A model generated the notes under the pieces. The model was not told where the DNA came from, searched no databases, and saw nothing but the letters and a program-made list of their open reading frames with translations. A DNA stretch of 64,000 nucleotides. Source: Lottia gigantea. Taxonomy: Eukaryota > Mollusca > Gastropoda > Lottiidae. The position numbers and the translations under genes are program-made. The stretch lies in contig NW_008709110.1 in assembly GCF_000327385.1 (NCBI RefSeq), positions 2,338,830 through 2,402,829 on the forward strand. The letters are read 5' to 3'. How positions within the stretch are numbered: position 1 is the stretch's first letter; the number at the start of each line of letters is the position of its first letter. This document shows positions 30,331-42,477 of this stretch, in pieces.

Positions 30331-33300
30331 TTAGATGTTTGTCTTCTTCTTTAGTTGTTCAAAAGTCATAAAAAACTAGTATTGGTTAAGGTTTAATAAG
30401 GAACATATTCTTAATATAAATGTATATCAATTTCACTTGTTTCTCTCCAGTGCTGCACAATTTAATGTCTATTTTAAAACAACATGAACCCTTATCAAAC
30501 AGTGTTCTTTTCTAAAGGGACACCAGGTTTCTCATAACTAGCACTAATTATGCTAAATAAATCAAATATTCTGAAAGCACAAAAGATGTGAAGCAACTAT
30601 TTTTTCTTCTTTTGAACTTTTTGGATTTATTTTTATTCAAGGATACAATAATATTCCATGGACCAAGTCGAACCCATGTTGGTATAAATCCTTTATATAG
30701 AGCTAAAAATCCTTCAGTTTTAATGGTCTGAAACAATAATTTAAATGGATTAAATAACTATATTTTCCAGGAAGCAGGTATAGCTTTCTACTCAAGAGAT
30801 CACATTATCCTTTTATATCATAATAAAAAAATAAAATCATTTTATATGATCCAGCTATTTTCACTTTCAAATTCAAGTATTAGACTTTTATATAAGTACT
30901 TTAATACTAATAAAATACTAAAATCCTCACCTTAACGAAACAGTCGAAAGATGATGTATATATTTTAGGTATATTACCAGTAGCTGTATCAGTAACTTTT
31001 AATTTCTGTTGATTCATTAGACGAGTCTGTAGAAAAATAAAAGAGTTGAACTTGAAAATTAGGAACCAAGAATTTAATTCAGATTTAATACTTTGGTCAA
31101 GGTTTAATATGACTTATATTTTAAGAAGGTAAATTCAGAAAGAAGTCAAAGATAAAACGATTTACCAAGGAATAGAAAGCGATTGTATTTTACAACTTGA
31201 AATTTTTAATGAATCATATTAAATTAATACATTTCAATTTTGAACATAAAATAATTTTCAAACAAAGAATACTGCTAGGAAATATTCAAAACAAATATAT
31301 TTATATCAAAAACTAAATGTAAGATCCTTCAATACATATGAACCTAATCTAATTCCTGAATTTACCTTCTGAGTGATATTGAAACACTAATTTTCTTTTT
31401 CAGCGAAAGTTTGCTTTGAAATTAAAAAATCCATTTTGTAAATTGCTTTATGTGTAAGAAACAGTTGATAATTTTCTAGACGATTATGAAATACAAAATC
31501 TGAGAATATCTAATTTTTACTTGACTGTTTTCTAATATTTTCTCAATTTTTAAAAAAACAATATAGCACAAGGAGAAAATTAATATTAATCGAGGTCATG
31601 TCAGAATTCAACAATAAGAAATTTGCATACAAATTTATAACCCTTGTCTATGAACAAAATTCTTCAGTAGTCAGCCCATTTTCAGAAAACTTCTGTAGGT
31701 ATAATGATCAGATATAAAGTTGATTTTGAAATTCAAAACAAAATAACTCTCACAACTTTTATGGTAAATTTAAATTTTCATAAAACTGGGTAAATAAAAT
31801 CTGATAGAGGAGTTCATGTTAATGTTTGAGCATTTACAAAATAGGGTGGTTTGAAAAGGTTTGTCATTCATTTTTAACAAATTTTCATTAAAACTACCAT
31901 CAATGGTGATACATAACTATCATTAAACAAATTAATACATAATATTTCTTACACATTGTCAATTAAGTCTAATCACACAAAATATTGAATGATAGCATGA
32001 AAGAAAGAATGGCAATAGTTTAATCTTGAAAAAATCATACATAACTAAGGGAATATTCATTGATGAAAATTGTCTTCGCTGATTACTAAGGACCAGTGAA
32101 CCTTGAATTATAGTTTATAGCCATGAACATTACGTCTTGTATTGGACCTGTTTTTATCTGTACATTAACTATGATTGTTTCAAGATAAAGAAACAGATTT
32201 GCCATTCTAAAGGAAACTAACACTATAAATTTACAGCATATAAGATAGCTGGCTACCAATTTAGAAAGGGAGACAACTTAACTACACCCACTCAAGAGGC
32301 ACGGTGCGGGCACAATCAACGTGCCTGCTTCCTTTCCCTTGTTTTAATGTGGGCTTCGTTCTAGTCGGCTTTCTCCACATCTTCTCCGTTGGACAGAATC
32401 TAAACCTTAAAAATCAATTAACCAATCATAGTAAAATAAGTGGTCAGATGACCACAACAAAATTTATAATTAATTTTCATTACATGATATATGAATTTGA
32501 AATGAATTGGATAAAGGTTGAAGAAACTTTCATAAAAAAGATTTGTACTGACATATGAAATGCATACGTATTAGTTGTTTTAAATGATATCAAAGTGATT
32601 TCAGATCAATATTAAGAAAGGCAAAAGGAGGGATATTGAGGTTATTTCTGCTACTATTGGCAACTGAAGATTATGAAAATTTCTCCAACATACACAATGA
32701 TCAAATCTATAATCATGCACATTTTCTTCTGGAAGATTTGCAGTAGAATAAGAACAGGGTACTGTATCATGAAGTCCTGTTTCTATGGTAACTATCAAAG
32801 AGCAGTAAATATAATAGTAGTAGGCCATGATTTCAAAAACATTTTGCATAAGATCTTAATCATGTGGATATTTATATTGATGCTACTGCTGTATTGCAAG
32901 ATTGTTTGTTTGTAACTTTGCATGTTAGCATGTTGTGCTATATATATTCAAATCAGTTTAATCACATTTCTTTTAGGTCAATATTGAAATTACTTCTTAT
33001 GTTAATGCCAATAACTGGAAAAGCAGTTTTGAGGAGAAATTGTCAAATTATCTAAATATATAGTGTACTTGTTTACCTTGACAACATCTATAGGATTTGA
33101 TGCTACAGTTCCAACAAAACCAGCAAAGAAGGCAGCTCTATCAAAACAGAAAGAGACATGAATATTTTTAATTATTTACAAAAACATAAATGATGTAATC
33201 CTACTTATCTGAATCAAACCAACTCAAGGTCATGCTATTTGCAATGAAAAATATTGCAAAAAAAGACAAAAGACAAAGGTACACACACACTTTCATCCCA

Positions 33301-36300
33301 TTTGTTTCTAACCAGCTTGTGTGCAGCAAACAACTTTGGTTTTTCATACCTGGATACATACATACTGAATAAATGATGAATATAGGTTTGTTTTGATTTT
33401 AAGAATTAAACTACACTGAGGGGCGGGATGAAGAATTTTGGTTGGCTTGTGCTTTTCTTCTGGTTATTTTCAAATCAATAAAAGGATAATTTTTTAAGAA
33501 CCATTCTAATGTATACTTACAGAAAATGTGTTTCTATAGAATCACCTAAATAACCCGATCTTATTATATGTTTTTTACAGACATCGTATGCTGGTAACTC
33601 TACGCCTGCAACAACAGCTGCTCTCTGAGCATTAGGACCAACTCCCTAAAAATATGATCATTTGTCTTTTATTACTGTATCATCAACATATATCAAATAA
33701 CAAAAAAAAGTGCTAAAAAGACATAAGTTTTTGGCCAAGTTATTTCAGGATTAAAATATAGTGTAGCTACCAGTTTAGGCCTGGTGTTAGGCTAGTTTTT
33801 GATTACGTTTTTGTATGTAATTGACCTGATTACGTCGCTAATTTTGTGCGTACGTTTTACTTTTTTGGAAAAGAAACGGCATGGATGTCGGAATTTTATT
33901 TTTTGATGTAAATTTGGACTTTGCTTGGACGTGTTTGTGTCAGGTTTGGTACCAAACACTTGGAAACCTACTATTACTACTACTATTACTACTATACTAT
34001 ATTACTACTACTATACTACTACTATTACTAATATTACTACTTATTGGAACTGTTTGGAACTATTATTAGAATTTGTCTATGTGATGGCTGTCACGACAAA
34101 ATAGATTCATGCTGTATGGTGTATTTTGAATATTATTATGGATGAAAATTATTTGTTCTAATCTACTGACTCTTTATTCCCGAATCCTGTTCGGCTGATT
34201 GATGGCCCCTCAAAAGTACTGTACAATCTGTACATGGAGTTTCCAAGTTATTTACCCTGCCGACGCTACACGTGATTGTTGACATTTTTTGTGAGTTAAT
34301 TACAGTGGGTGCAATATACAACTTTACAAATTATACAATTTAATGATGGACGAGCTGTTTATTAGCTGTGACGACCTATAAAGGGTGTTTTCTGGACATT
34401 TCTCTACATGTTTGAAGTTTTGAAACTTATTTATGTGGTTTTGATTATAACCAGCATTATGTCTGATGATCTATTTAGTAATTTACGTTCAGACACCAGT
34501 AGTGTAGCTGCTAAGAAAAGAGAAAAGTTAGCCCTTGCCAAGTTAAAAGTGAAGCAGCTGAAACAAAGTCATGAACTAACCAAGAAGTTTAATGAGTTGA
34601 ACCAAGAAAAGGAATTGATGGAAGCAATGAATGAGGCAGAGCAAGCTGAAATTAGTTTACAGGTTTTTCAAGAAGAAGAAACCAATAAGAGACTTTCAGA
34701 GTTTGATGAATTTAAAGACATTGATACATTTGTTAATGAAACTGTTAATGTAAATTTAGGGAATATGCATTCTGTTCCTACCTGTAGGCCAAATTATGTG
34801 CATGTAAGAAATCCAGTGTCTACTTGTAGCACCTATATGCATTTGCCAGGACCCGTTTCTAATTCTATGCCAGTAGTATCTAGTTATACTGCCCCTGTGA
34901 GTACTTTCACGCCTATAAATGTTAGAAATCCTTTGCCAAGTTATGTACCTCTTAATATGAATCCTATGGTAAATCAATATGTACCTATGAATAATTTTGT
35001 TCCTGTTGGGAATTATGTTCCAACTTATGGTAATAATCCTCTTTCTGTTAATAATAGTCCTGATCATATTTCATTGAATAATAATCCTGTTCCTTTTGGT
35101 AGTTATGCAAATGATAATAATGCCGTTGCTTCGAGTCATTATGAAAATTCATATAATGATCCTGTTGCTATGAGTAATAATTATGTATCTGTATCGTAAT
35201 CCTATTCCAATTCAAGAGCATTTACCTGTTGTAAATCATGTACCTTGTTATGATAGTGATTTGATTAATTTTGATAATAATGTTGATGTTGATAGAAATG
35301 TAAATATGCATGGTAATTCTGTTGTAAAAAGTGAACAAATTAAGCCTAGTACCGAGGATGTAATGCTTAAATTGTGCGAGGCAGTATTGACGCCTAAATT
35401 AGAATATTTATGATTTGACGGTAATCCATTAAACTATGCTTCGTTTATACACAACTTTGAAACGTGCCTTGAGAAACAAACTTCTGACGATTCTAAAAGA
35501 CTACAATTGCTTATCCAACATTGCGGTGGTAAAGCTAGAGACGCCATAGAATGTTGTGTTAATTTATCGCCGGATGAAGGTTATATAAGTGCTAAAGAAA
35601 CTTTGTTTGAAAACTTTGGACAACCCCACATTGTGGCTAGGGAGAATCTAAAAAGGCTTAAAGATTTACCAGACATTAAAACTGCGGATGGTGCACATCT
35701 ACTTGAATTTTCGAGACATCTTGAAATAACATATCGAACTTTAATGGGCATGGGACAAGATTATATTGCTGACTTGGATCACATAAACAATTTGTTAGTT
35801 TTAAGCAGAAAATTACCTATGTTTTTGAGAGCGAAATGGGTAGAAAACGTCGGACGTATAACTAAAAATGATAAGAAGCCAAAATATTTAGATTTTATGA
35901 AATTTATTAAATCTAGAGCTGAATTGGTAAACAATGAATTCGGAGAAGATATGACTTTTTCTAAACGTGCAGACAATAACAAGTTTGTTAAGAAATCAGG
36001 CTATACAATGTCTAGACCAGTTTCAACAATGGTAACCTCTGAATCCAAACCAACAAACCACAAGCAAAGTGAGGTTAAAAACTGTTCGTATTGTAATAAT
36101 GGACACGATGTTTGGAGATGCGAAAAGTTTACTAATTTAAAACCACAGGATAGAGCAAAATTTACAATTGAACATTCTTTGTGTTTAAAATGCTTAAACA
36201 TTGGACACTTTTCAAATTCTTGTGATAAAAAGGACTTTAAATGTAGAATTGATAATTGTGGTAGAAATCATAATTCATTATTGCATGGTGCAGACTTTTC

Positions 36301-39300
36301 TGTGTTTAAGAAAGACAAATCAAACAATGTTAAACCTAAGAAACCTGATGGATGTGGATCATTGACTGCAGCAACTGGGGCTGGTGTGAGTCGTGTATGT
36401 TTAGGTGCCATTCCATGTAAAATTAAGATTAACAATAGTGAATTCTTTAAGACATATATTTTACAGGACAATTGTAGTGAACTTAGTCTGTGTTCTCAGA
36501 AGAAAGTTGACTTTTTAGGTGAAGGCAGTAATTCTAAAGAAACTTTAAAACTTACTGGTATTACTGGAACTGCGGACATGATTAGTCAAAATGTGGACAT
36601 AACTGTGATGTCATTGGATGGAAATGTTTCATATAATTTGAAGAACGTGAAAACAGTGGAAGATTTGCCTATATCCAATAGTTGTATAGCAATGAAGTCT
36701 GATATTAAAAACTATTCTCACCTGAAAGACATCGTATTAGAAGATCTGGATGAACCTGAAATATCCTTGTTGATTGGTTTAAAACAAAACCCTAGTTTAT
36801 TTATACCTTTAGAATCTAGATATGGTGAGCAACATGAACCCATTGCTGTGCGATATAGCTTGGGATGGACTATTTTAGGACCTGTTGGTGGACGTAAGAT
36901 GAGTGATTCTCATTCAGTTAATTTTGTCAAACTTGACACTCATGTGGACAATTCGGACCCTGATTTAAAAAGACAATTAGATCGTTTGTGGAAAACAGAC
37001 TTCGGTGATTTAGAAGTTGACAATAAAGTTGGAATGTCCTTTGAGGATAAACGAGCTTTAGACATTATTCAGAATAGTGTAAAGTTGGTTGATGGACACT
37101 ATCAAGTGGCACTTCCATGGAAAAGTGAACATTCGGTACTTCCCGATAATAAATCTTCGGCCGAATTTAGACTTAAAACATTAAAGAGACGATTTCTTAA
37201 GAATCCAGACTTATTTGATAAATATAAAACTGCAATTCAAGATTATTTGGACAAAGGTCATGCGGAATTGGTTTTAGCAAAAGAGCTTCAATCAGAGGAT
37301 CGGATTTGGTATTTACCTCACCACCCGGTAACACACCCACTTAAGCCAGGAAAGGTGCGCATCGTGTTTGATTGTGCTGCCAAATTTGGTAATACTTCCC
37401 TGAACAAGAACTTATTACAGGGACCGGACTTAGCTAATTTGTTGGTTGGAATATTATTGCGGTTTAGACAGGAGTTGATTGGAATCACTGCTGATATTGA
37501 AGCTATGTTCCACCAAGTGGCAGTTGATCCTAAAGATTGCGATGCATTTAGATTCTTGTGGTGGAAGAATCATGACTTGTCTAACTCTGTAGAAGAATTT
37601 AGGATGGTGAAACATTTTTGGTGCGACATCATCACCATGTGTTGCAAATTATTGCGTAAAACTTTGTGCTAGATCTCACAAGAATGACTTTGACTCTGAA
37701 ACTATTTTAACTGTTCTACGTAATATGTACGTCGATGATTTGATGAAATCTGTTGATACTGTTGATAAAGCTATTAACCTGTATACTAACTTGACTGAAC
37801 TTTTAGCTAAAGGTGGTTTTCATATCACTAAATGTTGCGGTAACAATCGTGAATTTTTGACTCATGTTCCAGTAAATGAAAAAACAAAATCAATTGTTAA
37901 CCTGGACTTGGAAAAATTACCAACTAAAAGTGCTCTTGGCATTAAATGGAACACGGACAATGATTGTTTTATTTGGAAGAATATGAGCGAACTCTACGTT
38001 GACGCATTTAACAAACCCATGACGAAAAGGGGAATTCTTTCTATTGTTTATTCACTATTTGACCCTTTAGGCTTCATAGCACCGTTCGTTATGAAGGCGA
38101 AATTAATTCTACAAATGCTAAGTAGAAAACAATTAGGATGGGACGATGCAATATCGGACGAGGACAAATCACAGTGGACAAGATGGTTGACTGATTCCCA
38201 AAGACTTTGTGAAATCCAAGTTCCAAGGAGTTTTAAGTCGAAAGATTTGACTGGCATTGTTGATACTCAACTTCATTTATTTTCGGATGCTTCGCGTGTT
38301 GGGTATTCGTCTGTAGCTTATTTGAGATTTGTGGACAATATGGGTAACATTCATTGTGCTTTCGTGATGGGAAAGGCTAGACTTGCGCCTCTTCGCGAAA
38401 TTTCTATTCCTCGATTGGAACTATCGGCTGCAGTCATCTCAGTAAAACTTTGTAAATTAATTCAAGAAGAATTAGACTATAATATTAATTGCTGTGTGTA
38501 TTGGACAGACTCTATGTCAGTTTTGAAATGTATTAATAATGAGACATAACGTTTTCACACATTTGAGTCAAATCGCTTGACTATTATTCATTCTGTAGCT
38601 GAAGCATCTCAGTTCAGATACGTTGATCGAAATTTGAATCCTGCTGACGATGGATCAAAAGGATTGAAATTAAAGACTTTTATTCAAAATGATCGTTGGC
38701 TAACCGGACCTGAATTTTTGTACCAGGAAGAACACTTATGGCCTAAAATGATTGATATTCCAGTTATGTTAGATACAGACCCTGAAATTCGCAAAGAAGC
38801 TCAAATTTATGCTGTTGAAACTGACAATAAGAATCCTATAAGTGAATTTTTCAAAAGATATTCGTCTTTTCTAAAGTTGAAGAGAGCCGTTGCTTGGATA
38901 TTGAGGCTTAAAAGGATTTTACGCGATCGAATTTTATCTCGCAAGAATGGAACTGTATTTAAATCATCACCTGATGTGTTAAAGTGGACGAATTGAAGAA
39001 TGCCGAAATTGAAATGGTTAAGCATGTGCAAGCTGAATCTTTTCCTGAGACTTTGAAAATTTTAGAATCAAAAACCAAGAAAACTTTGAGGAAATGTGGT
39101 TCCGCATTGGTTAAGTTAAATCCTAGACTAGATAATGGTTTATTGTGTGTAGGAGGACAATTAGAAAATGTTGCATTGATTGACTATGTAAAACATCCCT
39201 TAATTTTACCAAAAAGGCATCATGTGATTGACTTATTAATTAGAGATGCTCATAGTTATGTTGGACATATGGGTCAAGAATCTGTCTTAGCTTACCTCAG

Positions 39301-42300
39301 ACAGAAATATTGGATTATTAATGGGAGAGCAGCTGTGAAACGCGTTTTATTGAAGTGTATCATTTGTCAAAGACGTTCCAAGAAATTAGAGGTTCAATAT
39401 ATGGCTGATTTACCGCAACAGAGACTTCAAGTTGATAAACCCCCTTTTTCGTGTACTTTCTAACTTTTGTGTATCGAAAGGTATCTCATGGAACTTTAAC
39501 CCCCCAACAGCTAGTCATATGGGAGGGATATGGGAACGGATGATCCGCTCTGTGAAACAAATTTTAAAATCTGTTCTTAAAGAACAAATTGTAAGCGATG
39601 AAGTTCTTTTGACTGTTGTAGCTGAAGCTATTCTTATTTTGAATAGTCGACCATTGACTAGGAACAGTGACAGTGTATTAGATGATGAACCACTTACTCC
39701 AAACCATCTATTACATTTACGTTTTACTTCTAGTGTACCTCCAGGAACATTTGACAAGAAAGATCTTTATTTAAAGCGAAGATGGAGGCAGGCTCAATAT
39801 ATTAGTGATTTGTTCTGGCGTAGATGGATAAACCAGTATTTGCCTACGTTGACAGAAAGATCCAAATGGTATACTGTTAAACGGAATATTGCTGTTGGAG
39901 ACTTAGTTCTGGTGGCTGATGATAATTTTTCACGTGGACAATGGCCTTTGGCTAGAGTTGTCGAAGCATTTAGATCAAAGGATGGTTTAGTTAGAACTGT
40001 TAATTTTAAAACGTGTTCGACTGTTGCAACTTGCGCAAAACGACATAATAAATCAGATGTTAATCGAGGTTCTGTGATTTTAACATGACCGATTCATAAA
40101 ATTTGCTTACTTGAATTAGATGTGCCTAATCCGGATAATTAGGTTACAGTTGTGGCTTAATCTTAATTACTAATATTACTACTTATTGGAACTGTTCGGA
40201 ACTATTATTAGAATTTGTCTATGTGATGGCTGTCACGACAAAATAGATTCATGCTGTATGGTGTATTTTGAATATTATTATGGATGAAAATTATTTGTTC
40301 TAATCTACTGACTCTTTATTCCCGAATCCTGTTCGGCTGATTGATGGACCCCTCAAAAGTACTGTACAATCTGTACATATAGTGTGATGAGCTAGTCATA
40401 ATGACTCATATTCTTAACTGCTGCAGAATTAGGACATACATTTTTTTGTGAAATTGGACTTTTATCTCTTATGATACCAATTGTGTCTTGAGTACAGCCA
40501 CTAAAAACAATCTTTACTTACCCTCCATAAACCAGGAATTCCTTCTGATTGATAAATTTTCATAAATGATCTAAACATTGAATCTGAAGATCTAGATGAA
40601 CCCTGAGCTTGTAATCTAACCTAGAACATCCAAATTATTATTCAAGAACTATTCTCTCGTAAATCATATAATGCGAGCAAATAAACCTGTCATCCACAAT
40701 TAAAAGTTAAACATCTGTCTTAAAATACTGGCAAATATTTGAAACTTGAGCAATATTTCCCATTTAAGAAAGTACTTACAAACTTTCACGTAGCCAACCA
40801 TCACAAATATAAAAGCTTATTAAAAAGTAATAAATTAAAAGTGTAGGTTATTGTTCAACTTTATCTGAATACAGATCTGGATACTTAATTTTTGTGCTCT
40901 TGCAGAGAAATTATGGGATATACAACTTTTGATTAAAGAGTTCAAATAAAAATTTATTTGATATTATCTTACCTTTAATACATCTGTAGGGTTAGCCATA
41001 AAACTGGAGATAACTCCAGCTACAATACCACAAAAAACATTAATACTGAGTTTTTCATCTGAAAAATATTAATGATATAATCTAATCTTGAATCATATTG
41101 TTGTTCATCTAAACACACAAATCACATGACCATGTTTCCAAGAAGCAAATTATATTTCATTTCATAAGCCTCAATCCTAAAATATGTATCAGACTTCTTA
41201 TACATGTATTATTTTGGTGAAGAAAAGTCCTATATTATAAGTAATAACAGTATCTATAAATAAAGTTCTTAAGTTGTTAGATTGTCACTTACTTTTAGGA
41301 TCTGAAGAAAATAAGCGTTTGAGATTCTGATATCCTCCTATTTTAATAGTACCATACGTAGCTTGTCTTAATAAGGCTGGTGCAATTCTAAAATATACAA
41401 GTGAATGTCAACAAGTAATTGAATCTTGTTTTTACAATAAAATAGTCTGCAATGGCATTATATAATATTGTAATTCTGAACAATTGCAGGAAACATTATA
41501 AGTAATGATTGTGTAGACAATTGACATGGAAAGTACGGTATCCAAATTCATATGAAATTAGATATCATTTCCCAAAGGAATCAAAGTTATAAAACAAAAC
41601 AGAAAACTAGAATTTCTTACCCTGAATATAAAGAATAAAATCCTTCTTCTTTAAATATTCTAAATAAAGCATGGGTCATGCCACGATATTTTAATTCTGT
41701 TAATCTAGTATCTATAACTTGACCTTGAATTTGTAATCGGGTTTTAGTTGTATCAATTGGAAATGTACCTAATTCATAAAAATAAGATGAATTACTGAGC
41801 ATGTAGTCACTAAATCCTGAGATCCAAAATAACAACCATGACCATGATCATGATAATGTAAGATAATCCATAAAATCTGTATACTTTATCAATTATGGGA
41901 AAAAAATGAAATGAATGGAGTTTTCTACACCATGTGGGCTAATGAAGACAGACAACGCCATGCAGGGTGCAATGTAGGAATTTTGCCAGGCCAGCCTGCT
42001 CTTTTTCGATTTCCAACTGTTGAGGGATCTTTAATGTGCACAGAATGTAGTACACAAGGCCTCAGTTTATATTATCCAAATGACTAGATTATCCTTGTCA
42101 ATCTGTCAATCACTGACAGGGGAAACCTATTTGAAAAATCATAAGGTATTATCTTGACCTATGCCGGGATTGAAGTTCATCATTGAACCCTGGACCTTCA
42201 ATTATGGGAAGGGCAAAGGCCACAAGTGGACATGTGGCTGAGAAGCATTGCTGATGTTAATATAATGCTCCACAGATAAAAATGATACAATCTATTTTTA

Positions 42301-42477
42301 CTATCACGCTATGCTATTTTACTAAAACACTTTCATTCCTCAAATAAGTTCTAAAGTGTTTATATATTATATTTATATTGCAAAACAATATTTTAAAACT
42401 TTGAACGTACCACTTTCAGCAGTCATAGATGCCAACCCACCAAATATAAAAGGTCTCCAATCTACAGGAGATACCAT
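30331..42477 (-). CDS. SLC25A30: mitochondrial carrier of the SLC25A14/SLC25A30 (UCP5/KMCP1) type (complete, 10 coding exons)
   Basis: A six-helix inner-membrane carrier. Coding exons: 42411-42477, 41621-41768, 41293-41387, 40973-41058, 40522-40620, 33521-33645, 33077-33137, 30931-31026, 30647-30727, 30331-30375. They total 903 nt, 300 residues, in phase throughout, the usual family length. All three carrier signatures are present: [22 protein letters not shown] and NPIDVVKTRLM. Other matches are [16 protein letters not shown] at the start, [11 protein letters not shown], and a final 14-residue exon [14 protein letters not shown]. The start ATG is the first in frame after an upstream stop. 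SLC25A14 and SLC25A30 are vertebrate co-orthologues of one invertebrate gene, so the symbol is approximate; substrate uncertain (small anions/sulfur oxyanions reported). Coding intron 5 (33646-40521) holds the BEL/Pao element; without it the intron would be about 255 bp. A SINE-like repeat sits in intron 1. Confidence 0.95.
33762..34234 (+). repeat. 5' LTR of the BEL/Pao element
   Basis: It starts TGTAGCTACC and ends CTGTACA. A (TTACTA)n-like microsatellite lies inside at about 33969-34045. The last ~210 bp match the 3' LTR almost base for base. Confidence 0.85.
34400..36900 (+). pseudogene. gag to protease region of the BEL/Pao element (fossil)
   Basis: An N-terminal Lys/Glu-rich coiled coil, then a long Asn/Pro/Val-rich stretch with repeated NPxxYVP-type words, then a BEL-type gag core (DUF1759-like). 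Next come cysteine-histidine knuckles ([18 protein letters not shown]) and a protease-like segment (DUF1758-like, with [12 protein letters not shown]). The region is not one open frame. Confidence 0.85.
36901..38990 (+). pseudogene. reverse transcriptase / RNase H region of the BEL/Pao element (fossil)
   Basis: RT motifs of the Pao family are readable ([27 protein letters not shown]), followed by a Peptidase_A17-type region and RNase H words ([33 protein letters not shown]). The region is interrupted and treated as a fossil. Confidence 0.88.
38991..40090 (+). pseudogene. integrase region of the BEL/Pao element (fossil)
   Basis: An H2C2 zinc-binding segment ([30 protein letters not shown]) is followed by integrase core and C-terminal words ([39 protein letters not shown]) and a DUF5641-like end. 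It is decayed along with the rest. Confidence 0.88.
40151..40377 (+). repeat. 3' LTR of the BEL/Pao element
   Basis: It starts TGTGGCTTAA and ends CTGTACA. It shares about 210 bp with the 5' LTR at near identity, and is shorter than that copy. Confidence 0.85.
41920..42245 (-). repeat. SINE-like element, copy 2, in intron 1 of the carrier gene
   Basis: On the minus strand it reads CTGAGGCCTTGTGTACTACA, TGTGCACATTAAAGATCCCT, TTGGAAATCGAAA, GTCTTCATTAGCCCACATGG and a TTTCATTTTTTT tail, in the same order as the copy at 13330-13590. Its 5' part (near 42165-42245) has a degenerate tRNA-like stretch. Confidence 0.7.

Larger units (their letters stand above)
33762..40377 (+). mobile_element. BEL/Pao LTR retrotransposon, decayed, inserted antisense in the carrier gene's intron
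   Basis: A fossil LTR element of 6616 bp, flanked by a perfect 5-bp target-site duplication TATAG (33757-33761 and 40378-40382). The terminal repeats begin TGT and end ACA. The internal part reads, in order, a coiled-coil gag-like region, CCHC zinc knuckles, an aspartic protease region, reverse transcriptase/RNase H of the Pao type, and an integrase with a C-terminal DUF5641-like end, which places it in BEL/Pao. The coding region is interrupted about half a dozen times, so this copy is broken. The shared part of the two terminal repeats is nearly identical, so the insertion is recent in evolutionary terms. It lies opposite to the host gene and leaves the splice sites of exons 5 and 6 intact. 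Confidence 0.95.

Noticed and set aside
30548-30736. Carrier C-terminus ending in a Lys-rich tail read straight through the donor
   Set aside because: The family ends NIIFFxTYEQLK; a GT donor at 30646-30645 joins in phase to a 45-nt exon (30331-30375) giving [12 protein letters not shown], so the read-through frame is intron.
33969-34045. TTACTA-type microsatellite taken as a separate feature outside the retroelement
   Set aside because: The TATAG duplication and the TGT...ACA ends place it inside the 5' LTR.
34756-35067. Minus-strand open frame of 103 residues
   Set aside because: It is antisense to the Asn/Pro/Val-rich region of the BEL/Pao element and is a compositional shadow.
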